Source: Symbiodinium natans (Eukaryota > Sar > Dinophyceae > Suessiales > Symbiodiniaceae). Taken from it: 62,000 nucleotides of DNA. Positions 30,379-41,545 of the stretch are shown here, piece after piece. The stretch is from assembly GCA_905221605.1 (NCBI GenBank), contig CAJNDS010002825.1, positions 1 to 62,000 on the forward strand. Direction: 5' to 3'. The notes beneath the pieces are model-generated. The model worked only from the letters and a program-made list of their open reading frames with translations. It searched no databases and was not told the DNA's origin. Numbering within the stretch: the first letter of the stretch is position 1; each line of letters starts with the position of its first letter. The position numbers and the translations under genes were made by a program.

Positions 30379-33114
30379 ATGGCCCAAGTTCCGGACGCGT
30401 CTACAGTGCCAGTACCTGATGTGAGCCCTGAGGAAGAGGCTTTGCTGTTTGGGTCTCAAGGACAACCGACAGCACCTGCTGGAGGAGCGAACCCTTTTGC
30501 GTCGCCTCCGGCAACTCCAGCTCAAGCCTACTGGAAGCCAAGTGGGTGGAGTACAAGCTGGAAATGGCCTTGGTGAAGGCAACTTCCAAGCCATCTTCTT
30601 GGAAATGCTAAGGCAGCAAAGTCAGGCCAACCAGCAGAACCAGCAGTTGATAGCTGCCCTCATGAGAAGAATGGATTTGGAAGAGAAGCGTCGAAATGAG
30701 GCTGAAGAGAAGGCAGCGGAGACCGCACGTTTGGTTGCGGAGGCTGCAGCTAGAGCCAAGACGGAAGACCCGTTTGCAGCTGCACCGAGCACCTTCTGTG
30801 CCTTTTGCAGGAGCTACCTCGTCTTCGAGCTCTGTTCGGAGCCCATTGGTGCAGAATAGGGCGGAGAAGTACCTTCCATCTCTGCCGATGCTAGAGCATC
30901 AAGGCATGAACAAGGGCAGGATGCGAGAAGTCGAGACATGGCATGCCTATTTGGAGACACTGTCATCGTGGCTTGCTCTTCAAGATGAGTCTTTCGTTCG
31001 AGAGTTGCAACTCTGCGTCAAGCAAAAGAATGAGATCCTTCAGAAGGATTTGGCGGATGATGTTGCTGCTCGAAGTGCGAAGCTTTACTACTATCTCACC
31101 CAATCTCTCTCACGTTGGGAAAGAGGTCAGGAGTTGCTACGCTCGTGCTCGAAAAGGCAGTCTCTCAGTGCCTGCGGATACGAGGCGGTGAGGACCATCA
31201 CGCAGCAATACAGCATCGTGTCTCGCATGGAAGCTGTCTACGTGCGGGAGCAGTGCCTCAAGTTGGCGACTACGTGCCAGCATCAACGACGGCCGACAGA
31301 CCTCATCCGTCACTTGGAGGACGAGTTTTCTCGTGCCGAATCCAAGCTTGGGAACTTTCCAGAGTTGCGTCTCACGGAGGCTGACCGCTGCAGTGTTTTG
31401 CTGCAAGCTCTGAGCCAGGAGCTCAGACAGTACGTCGTTCTTCATGGAAAGAGCAACGACTGGACATCGCTGAGCGATAGCCTTCGGTACTATGAGGAGC
31501 AGCTTCGTCTGTGTGAGGGTCCTTTTTCCTCAAATCGGCAGATGTCAGGAAAGGGTGACAAGCTTTGTGACCACTGTGGAGGAAAGGGACACCTGGCTAA
31601 GGACTGCTGGAGCCGTCAGCGTGAAGCCGGTGAAAAGGGCAAGAAGGGCGACAAGGGCAAGAAGGGCGATGGCAAGGGAGCGCAGAATCCCAAAGGAAAG
31701 CCACGCTCTCCAACGCCGAAAGGCGGAAAAGGCGGCAAAGACAAGGAGCAGAAGCCCGACAAGCCTGATAAAGGCAAGGGCAAAGGCAAGAAGAAGAAGA
31801 AGGCTAGAGCCCGGGCTATGGGAGAACCAGAGTCCGAGGCAGAGTCCGAGTCTTCGAGGACCTCCACCGTGATGGCGATGAGGTTTGCCAAGCCTTCTGC
31901 TGTACGAGAAGTACTGAGCCAGCCTGAGCCTGAGAAGCCTAAGCCCGTAGAGGCAGTCCCTAGACCGGTCGCTGTAGGGCCGAAAGTCACTGTAGATGAG
32001 AAGGTAGGCACCCTGACTGGAAGCACCTCGAAGGGAGATGCGGCATACGTCTGCGCTTCGCTGCAGGTAGAGCATCGTGATGTGTGGCTGGTCGATAGTG
32101 GAGCCACATGCCACATCGTCTCAGCAGATCATCTGTCAGGATTTCGTGTCTGCAAGTACCATGATCGCACGGTGACGCTCTATAGTGCCTCAGGAGACAT
32201 CATAAACGTATCGAATGTCGTTGATCTTGAAGTTCGTTTCGGCGACGTTTCGTTGACGTTGGAGGACGTCCTTGTGGCGGACGTGCCTTTTAATGTGGTA
32301 TCTCCGTGGTCCGCGTCGGAACGGGGCTGGAAGACGCACCTTGCGCGCACCGGGTCTCGCATTTACAAGGGTGGAAAGAAGAATGTCCGCCTGGTTGGGG
32401 CGAAACGGGCCTGGTGGGCGATTAGCGGAAAGAAGCAGAAAGCTCCTAAACGCCCATCCAAGGGATCGGACATGGAGATCGACTCTCTTCCTGTTGACAA
32501 GGAACCCAGGAAAGACATTACTGCAGGACCAAGCATCCTGAAGAAGACTTCGAAAGAAGTGAAGAGTGATGAGAAGCCTGGAAAGGACGAGAAGTCTATC
32601 CGCCATGTCTTGACGGGAACGCCGTTTGAGTTCATGTTGCGCGGCTTGAGGGCTGAAGTTAGGAGTAGGTCCCTGGAAATTCCTGAAGAACACGCCGTTA
32701 GGAAACCGCACGACATGATCTGTACTAGAAAAACGGATGTCCTGAGTGGTGATAGGAGCCTGTGTTCCGAAAGTCTGGTTAGGAAACTGCATGATTCTGT
32801 TAGGAAATGCCATGTTTTTGTCAGACAGCAACATGATTTTTGGCAGCGGCATGTGTGCGCAGTTTGGAACGTGATGTTTTTGCTGGCATGTCTTGTGAAG
32901 GGGTTGTGTTTGAAAGGCGTTTCGCCTCTGATCGTCGGCAGTGAAGGTTTGAGGTGTGCCCTTAAAGGAAGTGAGTGCCCCAAAGCAACCGAGCCAAGCA
33001 TGTTTTGCGTTAGGAAGCCCAAAAGACCTCAAAAAGGCTTGAAGTGCGCATGTTTGTCCGCAGCCATTTTGCTTGTTTGCGTGTCTTGGTTTTCCCTGAG
33101 GGAAGGTGCTGAGC
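30379..33114 (+). pseudogene. gag-pro: E2 gag-protease, frameshifted
   Basis: Starts ATG at 30379 (MAQVPDAS), moves to a second frame near 30.5 kb (coiled-coil LQLKPTGSQVGG to EEKRRNEAEEKAAETARLVA) and to a third near 30.8 kb. The third carries the Gag core, zinc knuckle CDHCGGKGHLAKDC (31567), a Gly/Lys tract and the protease VWLVDSGATCHIV (about 32083). The last 120 codons (32.7-33.1 kb) are unlike Gag: Cys/Phe/Val-rich with two hydrophobic runs, and probably act as leader DNA for ORF2. The frame stays open to 33602 only as a shadow of ORF2. Confidence 0.8.
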
Positions 33115-34866
33115 ATGTCGGAACCTCGAATGGAGGTGGAGCAAGATTCCCACAACTCTCCAGCGGAGAGTACCGGGCAGGAGGTTGTGTTTTTGAATGC
33201 ACCCGTAGAGCCTGCACCAGCAGAGGCGGCGCCAGCCGAGACTGCGGACGCAGGGGCTTCAGTTGCCCCCTTCAATGTTTTCTCGAGGCCTCCGAGTCAA
33301 GTTGCAGTACCTTCACCTTCGGTGGCTGCATCAGAGACAGGAGAAACGGAAGAGGAGGAAGCATGGGGAAGATGGAGGGCTCAAACGGTGGCATCCACAA
33401 GCAAGCCTTCGCAGCCATCAGACGAGCCGCCTCTGATAGTGAAGTGGAGAAGCATGCTGAGGGGGCCGCGCTACAGGTATTTTATGCAAGCGATACGACA
33501 ACAGCGAGAAGAACGACCTGGAACCTGCAGTTCCACTTATGTCTATCGGAGATGGACTCGTTTATTCTTCCCGCCATGGCGGGACCATCTTTGCGTCATT
33601 GACAGATGCTTTGATGACCGACGGCTACCTCCTCGAGGTTGGACAGAAGCTCCTTGGGCGGATCCAACGTCCAGACCCAGGTGTGGGACCGTGCCTGGGA
33701 ACGGGGTGGTCCAAGAGGCTTCGCGATCACGATCCCGATCCTCTGGATGGAACGCCCTACATCAGCGCAGAGGTTGCGTGGGCGCTGTGGCTGCCCGAGT
33801 TTCCGGAAGCCCCGGATCATGGAGGGATCCTTCCGGTGAAGAGAAAGAGGGATTTTTCCCAGCTCACCGACGAGTTGTTGGACGAGCATACTACAAGGTT
33901 CGAAATCGCGGGTCAAGGCCGCACTCTTCATCAACGCGGCGTGCGTGCAAGGGACGCGCGTGCCGCTATCGAAGGGTATACTCCCGATCCAAGTCACCTA
34001 CGCCACCAGAGTGGCGGGGACGTGGCTGCGCTGGGTTACATCAAGCGTATCCTCAAGGTCCTGACCGTTTACGAGGCCATGCCGGAAGCGGAACGCAACC
34101 TTTTGGCTGGAATGTATCCAGACGACGTCGAGCTCCAGCTCGAGTGGGTGCCAGGCTCAGCCATCAGGCATGGGTGGCGTGCGTTAATGGGGGCAATGGA
34201 TCAGCGCACCCGGCGCTATATCGAGTTCGAAGCAGGGGTCCGAAAACGGGAGGACTTGCAGTCCGCTCGACCCAAGGTCAAGGCCAGAAGGACGGCTGCA
34301 GCTGCTTCCACAGATACTGGAGGTGGAATTGGAGAGATGGACGAAGGCTCGGAGCCTGGAGCGATGAACGAAGGCTCGGAGACTGGAGCGATGAACGAAG
34401 GCTCGGAGACAGAGTCTGCAGAGTCATCCTCGGCAAGTTCGTCGGACGAATCGATTCCAATGGGGGAATACATGATACAGAGCCGGACCAGAGTTTTGGC
34501 GCTCATCGAAGCGGAGAAAGCCTTGAAGGATGTGGGCTCCTCTGCGCCGCCCCCACCGTCTCCTATCATTATGGAGCCATCGCCGGTCGCGACGGACGGG
34601 TACAAGTTCGATCCAGCACCCTAGGAACCCCTCAGGGGGACACTGCGGCTCCTTCGACACCGGTGCCTCCTTCGCCTTCCGCAGTTTCATTGGCCCCTTT
34701 GCAGTCCTTCAAGTTCTTGGATGTTCCACCTGTTGCTCCTCCTGGTCCCTCGGGACACAGTGTGGAGCCGATGGTGGTGGAAAAGGAGCGGGCCCCAGAA
34801 AATTCAGGACCCACGGCACCGGTTGGAGCTCCAAGTTCCACAACGGAGAGTGTGCCGGAGACCCCT
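33115..34866 (+). pseudogene. E2 ORF2, unknown function, interrupted by E3
   Basis: Begins ATG at 33115 (MSEPRMEVEQD). The reading moves from frame 1 to frame 2 near 33.53 kb (MSIGDGLVYSSRHGGTIFA) and back near 34.62 kb, two compensating shifts. The middle has a compact, mostly helical 180-residue region (LWLPEFPEAPD, LGYIKRILKVLTVYEAMPEA, GWRALMGAMDQRTRRYIEFE) with no family I know, then acidic 10-residue repeats (GSETGAMNE). After removal of E3 it continues at 43890 as PPGEIPGPGYVPKAAPG and stops at 43987. Its place between protease and integrase is like the linker ORF of E1. Confidence 0.55.
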
Positions 34867-35002
34867 TGTAAAGTTTTTCTGCTACCTGGGAACCCCACCT
34901 ACCAACCCAAAAGGGTTGATGAGCATGTGTGGATTTGTGACTCATGTTTTACCGACAGCGCTTTTACCGGTTCAAGGAAAAAGAGCGACTTGAAGTTTAG
35001 CA
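34867..35002 (+). repeat. E3 5' LTR (136 bp)
   Basis: TGTAAAGTTTTTCTGCTACC to GAAGTTTAGCA; unusually short for copia. Contains AACCCAAAAGGGTTGATGAG, a small hairpin. Confidence 0.95.
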
Positions 35003-35014
35003 TGGTAGCGGAGC
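35003..35014 (+). promoter_or_regulatory. E3 primer binding site
   Basis: TGGTAGCGGAGC immediately after the LTR. Confidence 0.85.
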
Positions 35015-35039
35015 ACACTGTGCATCCGGGACCGAAGCC

Positions 35040-36320
35040 ATGCCTCGTGGCCGTGATGATGGTTTGGGTTGGAACCCTGATGCTGTGGAGCCAATGGAGC
35101 TCACAGAACCTACAGAGCCCATGGAACTCACAGAACCCATGGAGCCAATGGAACTCACAGAACCCATGGAGCCGATGGAACCCGCAGAGCCCATGGAAGA
35201 AGGGGGACAAGAAGAAGAAATGGAGCCACGAAGAAAGGAGATCAAGATTCACCGTGTTGGCATGGGAAAAGGCTACGGATCTTCAGCAAGCAGTTCAGCT
35301 GAAGGAAGTGGAAGTGCACCAAGGTATATGCCTCCAAAGCCGAAGAAGAAGCCCGAACGACCAGTGGTGGAAGGAAGAGATTACATTCCCTTGGAAGGAG
35401 GAGAACCAGACGGGCCAGTGGAGATCGGGAGTCCTAGTTCCTCTAGCCCCGAAACTACAATGGTGTACCAAGAGGCACCACCTACACCGAGAAGGGAGCC
35501 GAGGACACTTTCGTCTGGGCACATCGCCTTGGAGCTGCAAGAGCAGCAAGTGTCTGCTGAGCAACGCAGGCGAAGGCAGCTGGAGAGACTCTCTGCACTC
35601 GCAGCAGAGACGGAAAGGATCCAACGGCGAGCAAGGGAACGAGCCTTGCAGGAACCAGTTCGGTTTCCAAAGTCAGGAGGGCCACCGCCACCAGCGGGCC
35701 CAGAACCAGAGCAAGCTCCAGAGTGTCCACCGCCAGGAGAAGAACGAGCTCCAGAGTGTCCACCTCCGGACCCAATGCCGAGTGGTACGAAGCTTCCTCT
35801 TCACACGCTGGACGGGGAACCCAGCAACGCAGCAGTGGCGGAACACATCCGCCGGAATGAGGAGGAGTATGCTGCAAGACGTGCCGGTGCAATTCCTTCA
35901 GGAGACGAAGCAAGAGCCAGGGAATCCAAGGAATTTGCTCGTGGAGTTGCATACTTTCGAGCCAGGTACGGCCAGCGAAGCCAAAGCAGTGGAACAGCGA
36001 GTTCCAGCCGAGACACGGGGCCTGGGACCCTACAACCCAGGACGGGACCTGGGACCCTACAACCCAGGATGGAAGATGCGAGAAATGAGCCAGGGAGCAG
36101 TTCCAGAGGACCACCTCCGAAGGAACGACCTGCTGGAAGCAAGGCGCCACCTCCAGAGCCAAAGGGACCACCACCGAAGCGAGTGGGAGCAACGCAAGCC
36201 ACTACGCTCTACCCGAATTCTCCTTGGAGGAGAACAGAAAGGAGAAGAATGCGAGAAAGGGGCGAGGAGCCAAACCCTGGAAATGAGGAAGATGAATGGG
36301 GAGATTGGTCAGGACGATGA
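35040..36320 (+). CDS. E3 upstream ORF1, Pro/Glu-rich with coiled coil
   Basis: 426 codons, ATG 38 bp after the PBS start. Opens with MEPMELTEP-type repeats (residues 17-50), then a Ser/Pro linker, a charged coiled coil (about 165-205, LEQ/QRRRRQLERLSALAAETE), proline blocks ECPPPGEERAPECPPP and two TGPGTLQPR repeats. No enzymatic motif. Copia elements do not normally have a separate ORF ahead of Gag, so this is either an element-specific protein or a captured segment. Confidence 0.6.
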   Translation: MPRGRDDGLGWNPDAVEPMELTEPTEPMELTEPMEPMELTEPMEPMEPAEPMEEGGQEEEMEPRRKEIKIHRVGMGKGYGSSASSSAEGSGSAPRYMPPKPKKKPERPVVEGRDYIPLEGGEPDGPVEIGSPSSSSPETTMVYQEAPPTPRREPRTLSSGHIALELQEQQVSAEQRRRRQLERLSALAAETERIQRRARERALQEPVRFPKSGGPPPPAGPEPEQAPECPPPGEERAPECPPPDPMPSGTKLPLHTLDGEPSNAAVAEHIRRNEEEYAARRAGAIPSGDEARARESKEFARGVAYFRARYGQRSQSSGTASSSRDTGPGTLQPRTGPGTLQPRMEDARNEPGSSSRGPPPKERPAGSKAPPPEPKGPPPKRVGATQATTLYPNSPWRRTERRRMRERGEEPNPGNEEDEWGDWSGR

Positions 36321-36828
36321 GGTCGACTACCAGAAGGAGAAAGCAGAGATCGACTACCAGGAGGAGAAAACAGAGATCGACTACCAGGAGGAGAAAACAG
36401 AGATCGACTACCAGGAGGAATCAAAATTCTATGGCCTATGTACAAACAAGAGCCTCTACTCCGACAAGACTATGAATGGAGCAAGAGATCCATTGGTGAT
36501 GTGGATTTGGACCAGTATTCCAGGAGCAAAGAACCTCTACGACCCCAAGACTATGCAATTCGATTACAATGGAGCAATGGCAATGATGCTTATGCTTGGA
36601 GTATCAGGTGCGATCATGTTGTGCATTGGATGTTTGCAAGCGACAGTGCACTTGCAGTCATGTCGTCAGTCATGTTTGTGGAGATTGCAACATTCATGTT
36701 TTCGGAGGCGCTTGAGCAGAGGGGCACGGAGAGATCACTTGCGTTCGTGTGCTTGTGTGAGAAAACAACAGAGAGGAGCGATGCTGTGTGTGCTTGTCGT
36801 GTTACAGTTTTCTGCAGTGCAAGGGATG
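36321..36828 (+). other. E3 inter-ORF leader before Gag
   Basis: Starts with three 24-bp repeats (GAGATCGACTACCAGGAG). From 36.59 kb it becomes rich in CATGTT, GTGTGCTTG and TTGCA words and is open in a Cys/Leu-rich hydrophobic frame (AMMLMLGVSGAIMLCIGCLQ). Similar stretches precede ORF2 and integrase in E2. It may be promoter/leader DNA and not coding. Confidence 0.45.
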
Positions 36829-39800
36829 CAGCAGAATGGACCACCCCAACAACCCACAGAACTTTCTGAAATTCTGACTGCATTGACAAGGGCGACCCAA
36901 GTTGGAATGAGTGCGCTACAAAGGTTGGAGCAACAAGCAAGCAGTTCGGATGATCTGAACCGAAGGATTGAAAGTGCGACAAAGGCGATCAAGGCACCAG
37001 ATGTTTGGAACCCACAAGCCTCGGGAGAGCATCCACCGGATTTTACAACCTGGAAACATCAGTTTCTGAATTGGCTAGGTTTTGCCGATTCGCAGTACTC
37101 AGAAGCTCTAAGTATGATTGAAAGTCTGGGAGCAACGCCGATCGATGTTTCGACTCTCACTACAGTGGAGAGAGAACTTTCGACAAAGCTTTACCACATA
37201 CTGACTTCGTATATATATGCGGGGAGCAGCAACGCAACTGTCTCGAAATTGGAGCAGGGAGCGATGTGGGTATCGTCTCTATCAAAGTTTGCTTTGGGAA
37301 TACCAACCAGCCACCAAACAACGAGCTCTAACCCTCAGTCAAGCGATTGGGATGTTTCCCAACTTCGATGGGGGCAAGAGCATGGTGGAGCAGATTGGTT
37401 CACTGGAAAACCTTGTTCGGGAGTACGAGATCGCTTCAGGAAAGACCTACGATCGAGATTTGTTGATGGGAGTTTTGCTTCGATGTTCACCGAGGGCGAT
37501 TCGAGACCACCTTACTTTGACAATGCCCGAAGGAACAAACTACATGTCAGTGAAGCAAGCGATTCTTTCATACGAGCAAAGCAGCAAAACTTGGGATTAC
37601 CAGACGGTGTTGAAGCAAAAGACCTTGCAGAACACAGCGAGCAGTTCGAATGCAGATCAAGGACCAGCACCAATGGAAGTGGATGCAGTGTACGAGAAAG
37701 GAGGAGGAAAAGGAAACAAAGGCAACAAAGGAAACAAAGGAGGAAAAGGATCCTACTCGTGGTCAAGCTTTGGAGCAGGATTTCGCCAATGGAGAAAAGG
37801 TGGACGAAAAGGAAGCTACAAAGGAGGAAAGAAAGGACGAGGCAAAGGTTTCCACAAAGGAGGAAAGAAAGGCGGAAAGAAAGGTGGAAAGCATGGCAAA
37901 GGAGGAAAGAAAGGTGGAGGAAAGAAGTTGGACAGAGATGTTTGCCGATTCTGCAAGCAGCGAGGACATTGGGGAAACGAGTGTCCAAACCGCAATGTTC
38001 GAGAAGTGCAGGCGAGCGAGGCCAGCACCGAGGTACCCCACTCGACAGTCGAGTCTGTTACTCCGTCGCAGAGTGCGAGCCAATACAGGATAAGGAGAGT
38101 GAGGAACATTGATTTCCATCACATTGCGAACACACCACCTGACGGCACAGAGCACTATGAGCTTAGCGAAGTTTCAGAAGAAGAAGGTGATTGGTTCACC
38201 AGAAGGATAGAGGTGCAAGGACCAGAGTGCTACTACATCGGGGATGAGAGTGAGAACAAACAAGATCATGAGAGTGATGAGCTGTATCAATGGTATGAAA
38301 ACAGCTTGGAAAGAGTTCAAGGAGGATTGGGACCTCCAGGAGGATTGGAACCTCTGAATCAAGGAGGATTGGAACCTCTGAGTCAAGGAGGATTGGAACC
38401 TCTGAGTCAGGGAGGATCGGAACCTCTCAATGTGCGAATGGTCCAGTTGGACACAAAGCAACACGTGGTGATCTTGGATTCAGGAGCAGATGTGAGTTTG
38501 TTACCACGAAGATTGTCGGATGCAGGCGTCGAAGTTTCGACCCCAACCTCTCTGAGGTTGCAAGACGCACAAGGGGGTGCGATGCGAGTTGAAGGTATGC
38601 GGCGAGCAGTTTTGCAGTTCAGTAGCTGCAGTGTGACTGAGGACTTTGTGTTGTCGGACACCAATAACATCTTGCTGTCTTTAGGAAGGCTACTCAAAAA
38701 TGGATGGAAGTTTGTGTCAGTGGGATGCAAACAGCGCCAGGGGGGCGAGACCTGGGGAGAAGAAACCCAGGCGGGGGAACTTGTATCTCCCGATGGTAAG
38801 GCACGGGTGCCTGTGGAATACCAGAGGAATAGCTTGAGATTGACAGCGGAAGTTAGAGGAGTCGAGCAAGTCAGGGCAGTCAAGGTGACTTTGGCCTATG
38901 ACTTTGGTAAAGTCCCAGAGAAGGATTGGAGCCTTCTACCAAATGGAACGCCAGTCCATCGCCATTTTGGACTTGAGTTTGTAAAGCCGCCGACAGGTAC
39001 TTGGAAGTACAGGACCACCATCGTGAAGGTGAGCAACGAATGGGAAGTGATTGAAGCAACGGAATTGCTCGAGCGAAAATCCGACTTGGAAGATCGAATA
39101 CCGGGATTGCTTTTTCGATCAGAAATTCTCACATTCTTGCACAGGACACCAGAGTATCTGGACAAGTGCTTGGTAGAAGAGGTAGCACCAGAAGAAGCAC
39201 CAAAGGAGGAAGAAAAGAAGATGGAAGAGGAGCCAGAATGGTTTGGAAGAGAAAGAGGAGCTCCAGAAGAGTTGCAGGTGCCAGTGCCGAAAGGAGTTGT
39301 GAAGCAGCAAGGAAAGGCAGGAGGACACCAAGAGTTGGAACTCGACATGGGAAGTACTATTGTGGTGAATGGAGAGTCACTCACAGCAACGAGTGAGATT
39401 GAGAAGCTGCGAGAAGGTTGTCGGTATTTGGGTTTGAGCGTCTCAGGGTCAAAGGTGAAGATGTTCAGGAGACTGTGCAACTACCTCACCGAAGACAGAG
39501 ATGAGGACGCAGAAGAAGTTGCAGACAGGCTGAGGAAGCAAAGGCCCAAAGCAAGAACAAGACCCGGAGTGCCCGAACCGACAGAAGCAGAGATTGAAGA
39601 GCATATGGCAACCCACATGCCAATGCAACCATGGTGTGATTTCTGTGCAGCGGCAAAGTCGAAACAGGACCATACCCCACAAAGCAGTGAAGCAAAGTAT
39701 GAAGACCCAGGAAAGCCAGTGATCCAGATGGACTTCATGTACATGGGTCAGAACAGTGTGAGTCTGATCATTCTTGATTCATGGACTCGATTTTCGTGGG

Positions 39801-41545
39801 CGATTCCAGTGCCGGGGAAAGCACCGACGAAGAAGTTGGCCGAGAAAGTGGTGAAGTTTTCTCTCGAGATGAACTACATTTCCGAAGAAGTTCTGTTTGC
39901 GATTGATGTGGAGCCAGCGACAACAGCCTTACTGGATTTGATTGTAGCAATACGACAAAAGTTAGGCTACAAGGCTGGAAAGTATCCAAACAAGCCCTAC
40001 CACAAAGGAAGAACAGCGAGAGTGGAACGCCACATTCAGAACCTCAGGAGACAAAGCCTCACGATGATTGAAATGGTCGAGGATCGGATTGGGGAAAAGA
40101 TTCCTGAAGATCATGCTTTACGAGCGTGGGCAATTCACCACGCAGCATGGTTGTTCAACAGGTACCACCTACACTCAGGGACGCAGAGTACAGCTTTCCA
40201 ATTGGTCTACGGGAGACCATACCAAGGGCAGATTTTACCCTTCGGAGAGTATGTGTTTGGTCTGGCCAAGCCTGGAGGAGTGAAGAATCGATCCTTGTGG
40301 ACAGGAGGAATATGGGTTGGAAAGGACGACCGGGACATGGACGTGATTACATCAAAAGATGGGATCTTTACGTCAAGATCTGTGCGGCGCACACAACCAG
40401 CGTGGCGCGCACGTGAGACCCTTCAACTTCAGGGTTCTCCTTGGACGAAGAAAGCCCCAAGGCTAGGGCACACCGCGCATGCGGCACCGTTACCGAGAAT
40501 CGTGGAAGAACCAGGCAAAGAGAAAGAAGGAGGAGAAAATGAGCCAGAGCCAGCAGGAGATGAAGCAGGATCTGATGTGGAAAGTTCAAAGCATGACACA
40601 ATCAGTGATCTATTGCTGAGCAGTGGTCAACCTACACCTCGAAGTTCATCAACGGATTCCAACCAAGGCGGGGGACAAAAGAGAGAAACTGAAGGAGAAG
40701 AAAGAGAGGAACCTGCGAAAGCTAGTAAAACAGCAGATGCTGAGGAGCCACCAACGAAGCAACAAAAGACTGCGGAAAGTTCACCTACAAGTGCTGATCC
40801 TGGAAGTCCGAAAGGAAGTCTATTTCCACCGTTGTACGCCGGACAGGTAGAAGAACAGGAAGACGAAACAGGATATCATGAAGATGACCTTTGGGAAGAA
40901 AGAGTCTGGAAGGAATGCGAAGAGGAATATGAAGCGGATAGTGAAGGAGAAGAAGAAGATGAGGATCGACCACCGAAAGTCAGCGAAGAGGAACTTGAAA
41001 GATTGGATGCAGAGGCAGGAAAAGCTGAACTTGACAAACTCGCCAACATGAAGGTTGTGAAGACGATCAAGAAGGAAGAGTGTTCAGAGGAAGGTAAGTT
41101 TCTGACACTAAGGACAGTTTTCGATTGGAGAAAGAGAGATGGAGTTTGGAAGCGTAGATGCAGAATTGTGTGTCGGGAATTCCGTGCGGGAGCCCAGAGC
41201 ACGGAGGAGACTTTTAGTCCTACGTCAGGACACGCAGCAGTGCGAATGATGTTTCTTTTTCATCTCATCTACAATTGGGAGCTTACAGTTCTTGACATTC
41301 GTGACGCATTCTTGCAAGTCAAGCAGAAAGCTCTGATGTATGCTGATATCTCACCGTGGATTCGAACACTACTTGGTTTGGATGAAGACCATGTATGGAA
41401 AGTGGAGAAGTGTCTGCCAGGGCAAAGATCAGCGGCAGAACAATGGTTTACCCATTTGGTTGAGATTTTGAAGCGTTTGGGATTTGAGCAATTTGTTGGG
41501 ATTTTGAAGCGTTTGGGATTCATTCGACGATACCCTCAATCTTGA
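36829..41545 (+). pseudogene. gag-pol: E3 gag, protease, SAP, integrase and RT N-terminus; one frameshift in Gag
   Basis: Gag starts at MQQNGPPQ (36829). Frame 1 runs to about 37262, then the 37217-41545 frame continues (GYRLYQSLLWEYQ). Further motifs: Gly/Lys tract, CCHC knuckle CRFCKQRGHWGNEC (37960), protease VILDSGADVSLLP (38467), a SAP-like helix pair IEKLREGCRYLGLSVSGSK (about 39396), integrase zinc domain HMATHMPMQPWCDFC (39601), catalytic MDFMY (39729), AIDVE (39900) and ARVERHIQ (40017), then RT from FDWRKRDGVWKRRCRIVCRE with DIRDAFLQVKQKA. An in-frame 36-bp duplication (ILKRLGF twice, 41465-41520) precedes the break into the next ORF. Confidence 0.88.

Noticed and set aside
32190-33275. 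361-codon minus-strand ORF in E2
   Set aside because: Antisense shadow of the protease region and of ORF2; no motif.
33106-38112. Single 1668-codon ORF running from E2 into E3
   Set aside because: It crosses the E2/E3 insertion boundary and the E3 LTR. Only its first part (ORF2), the 34.62-34.87 kb piece and its last part (Gag start of E3) are real; the rest is a shadow.
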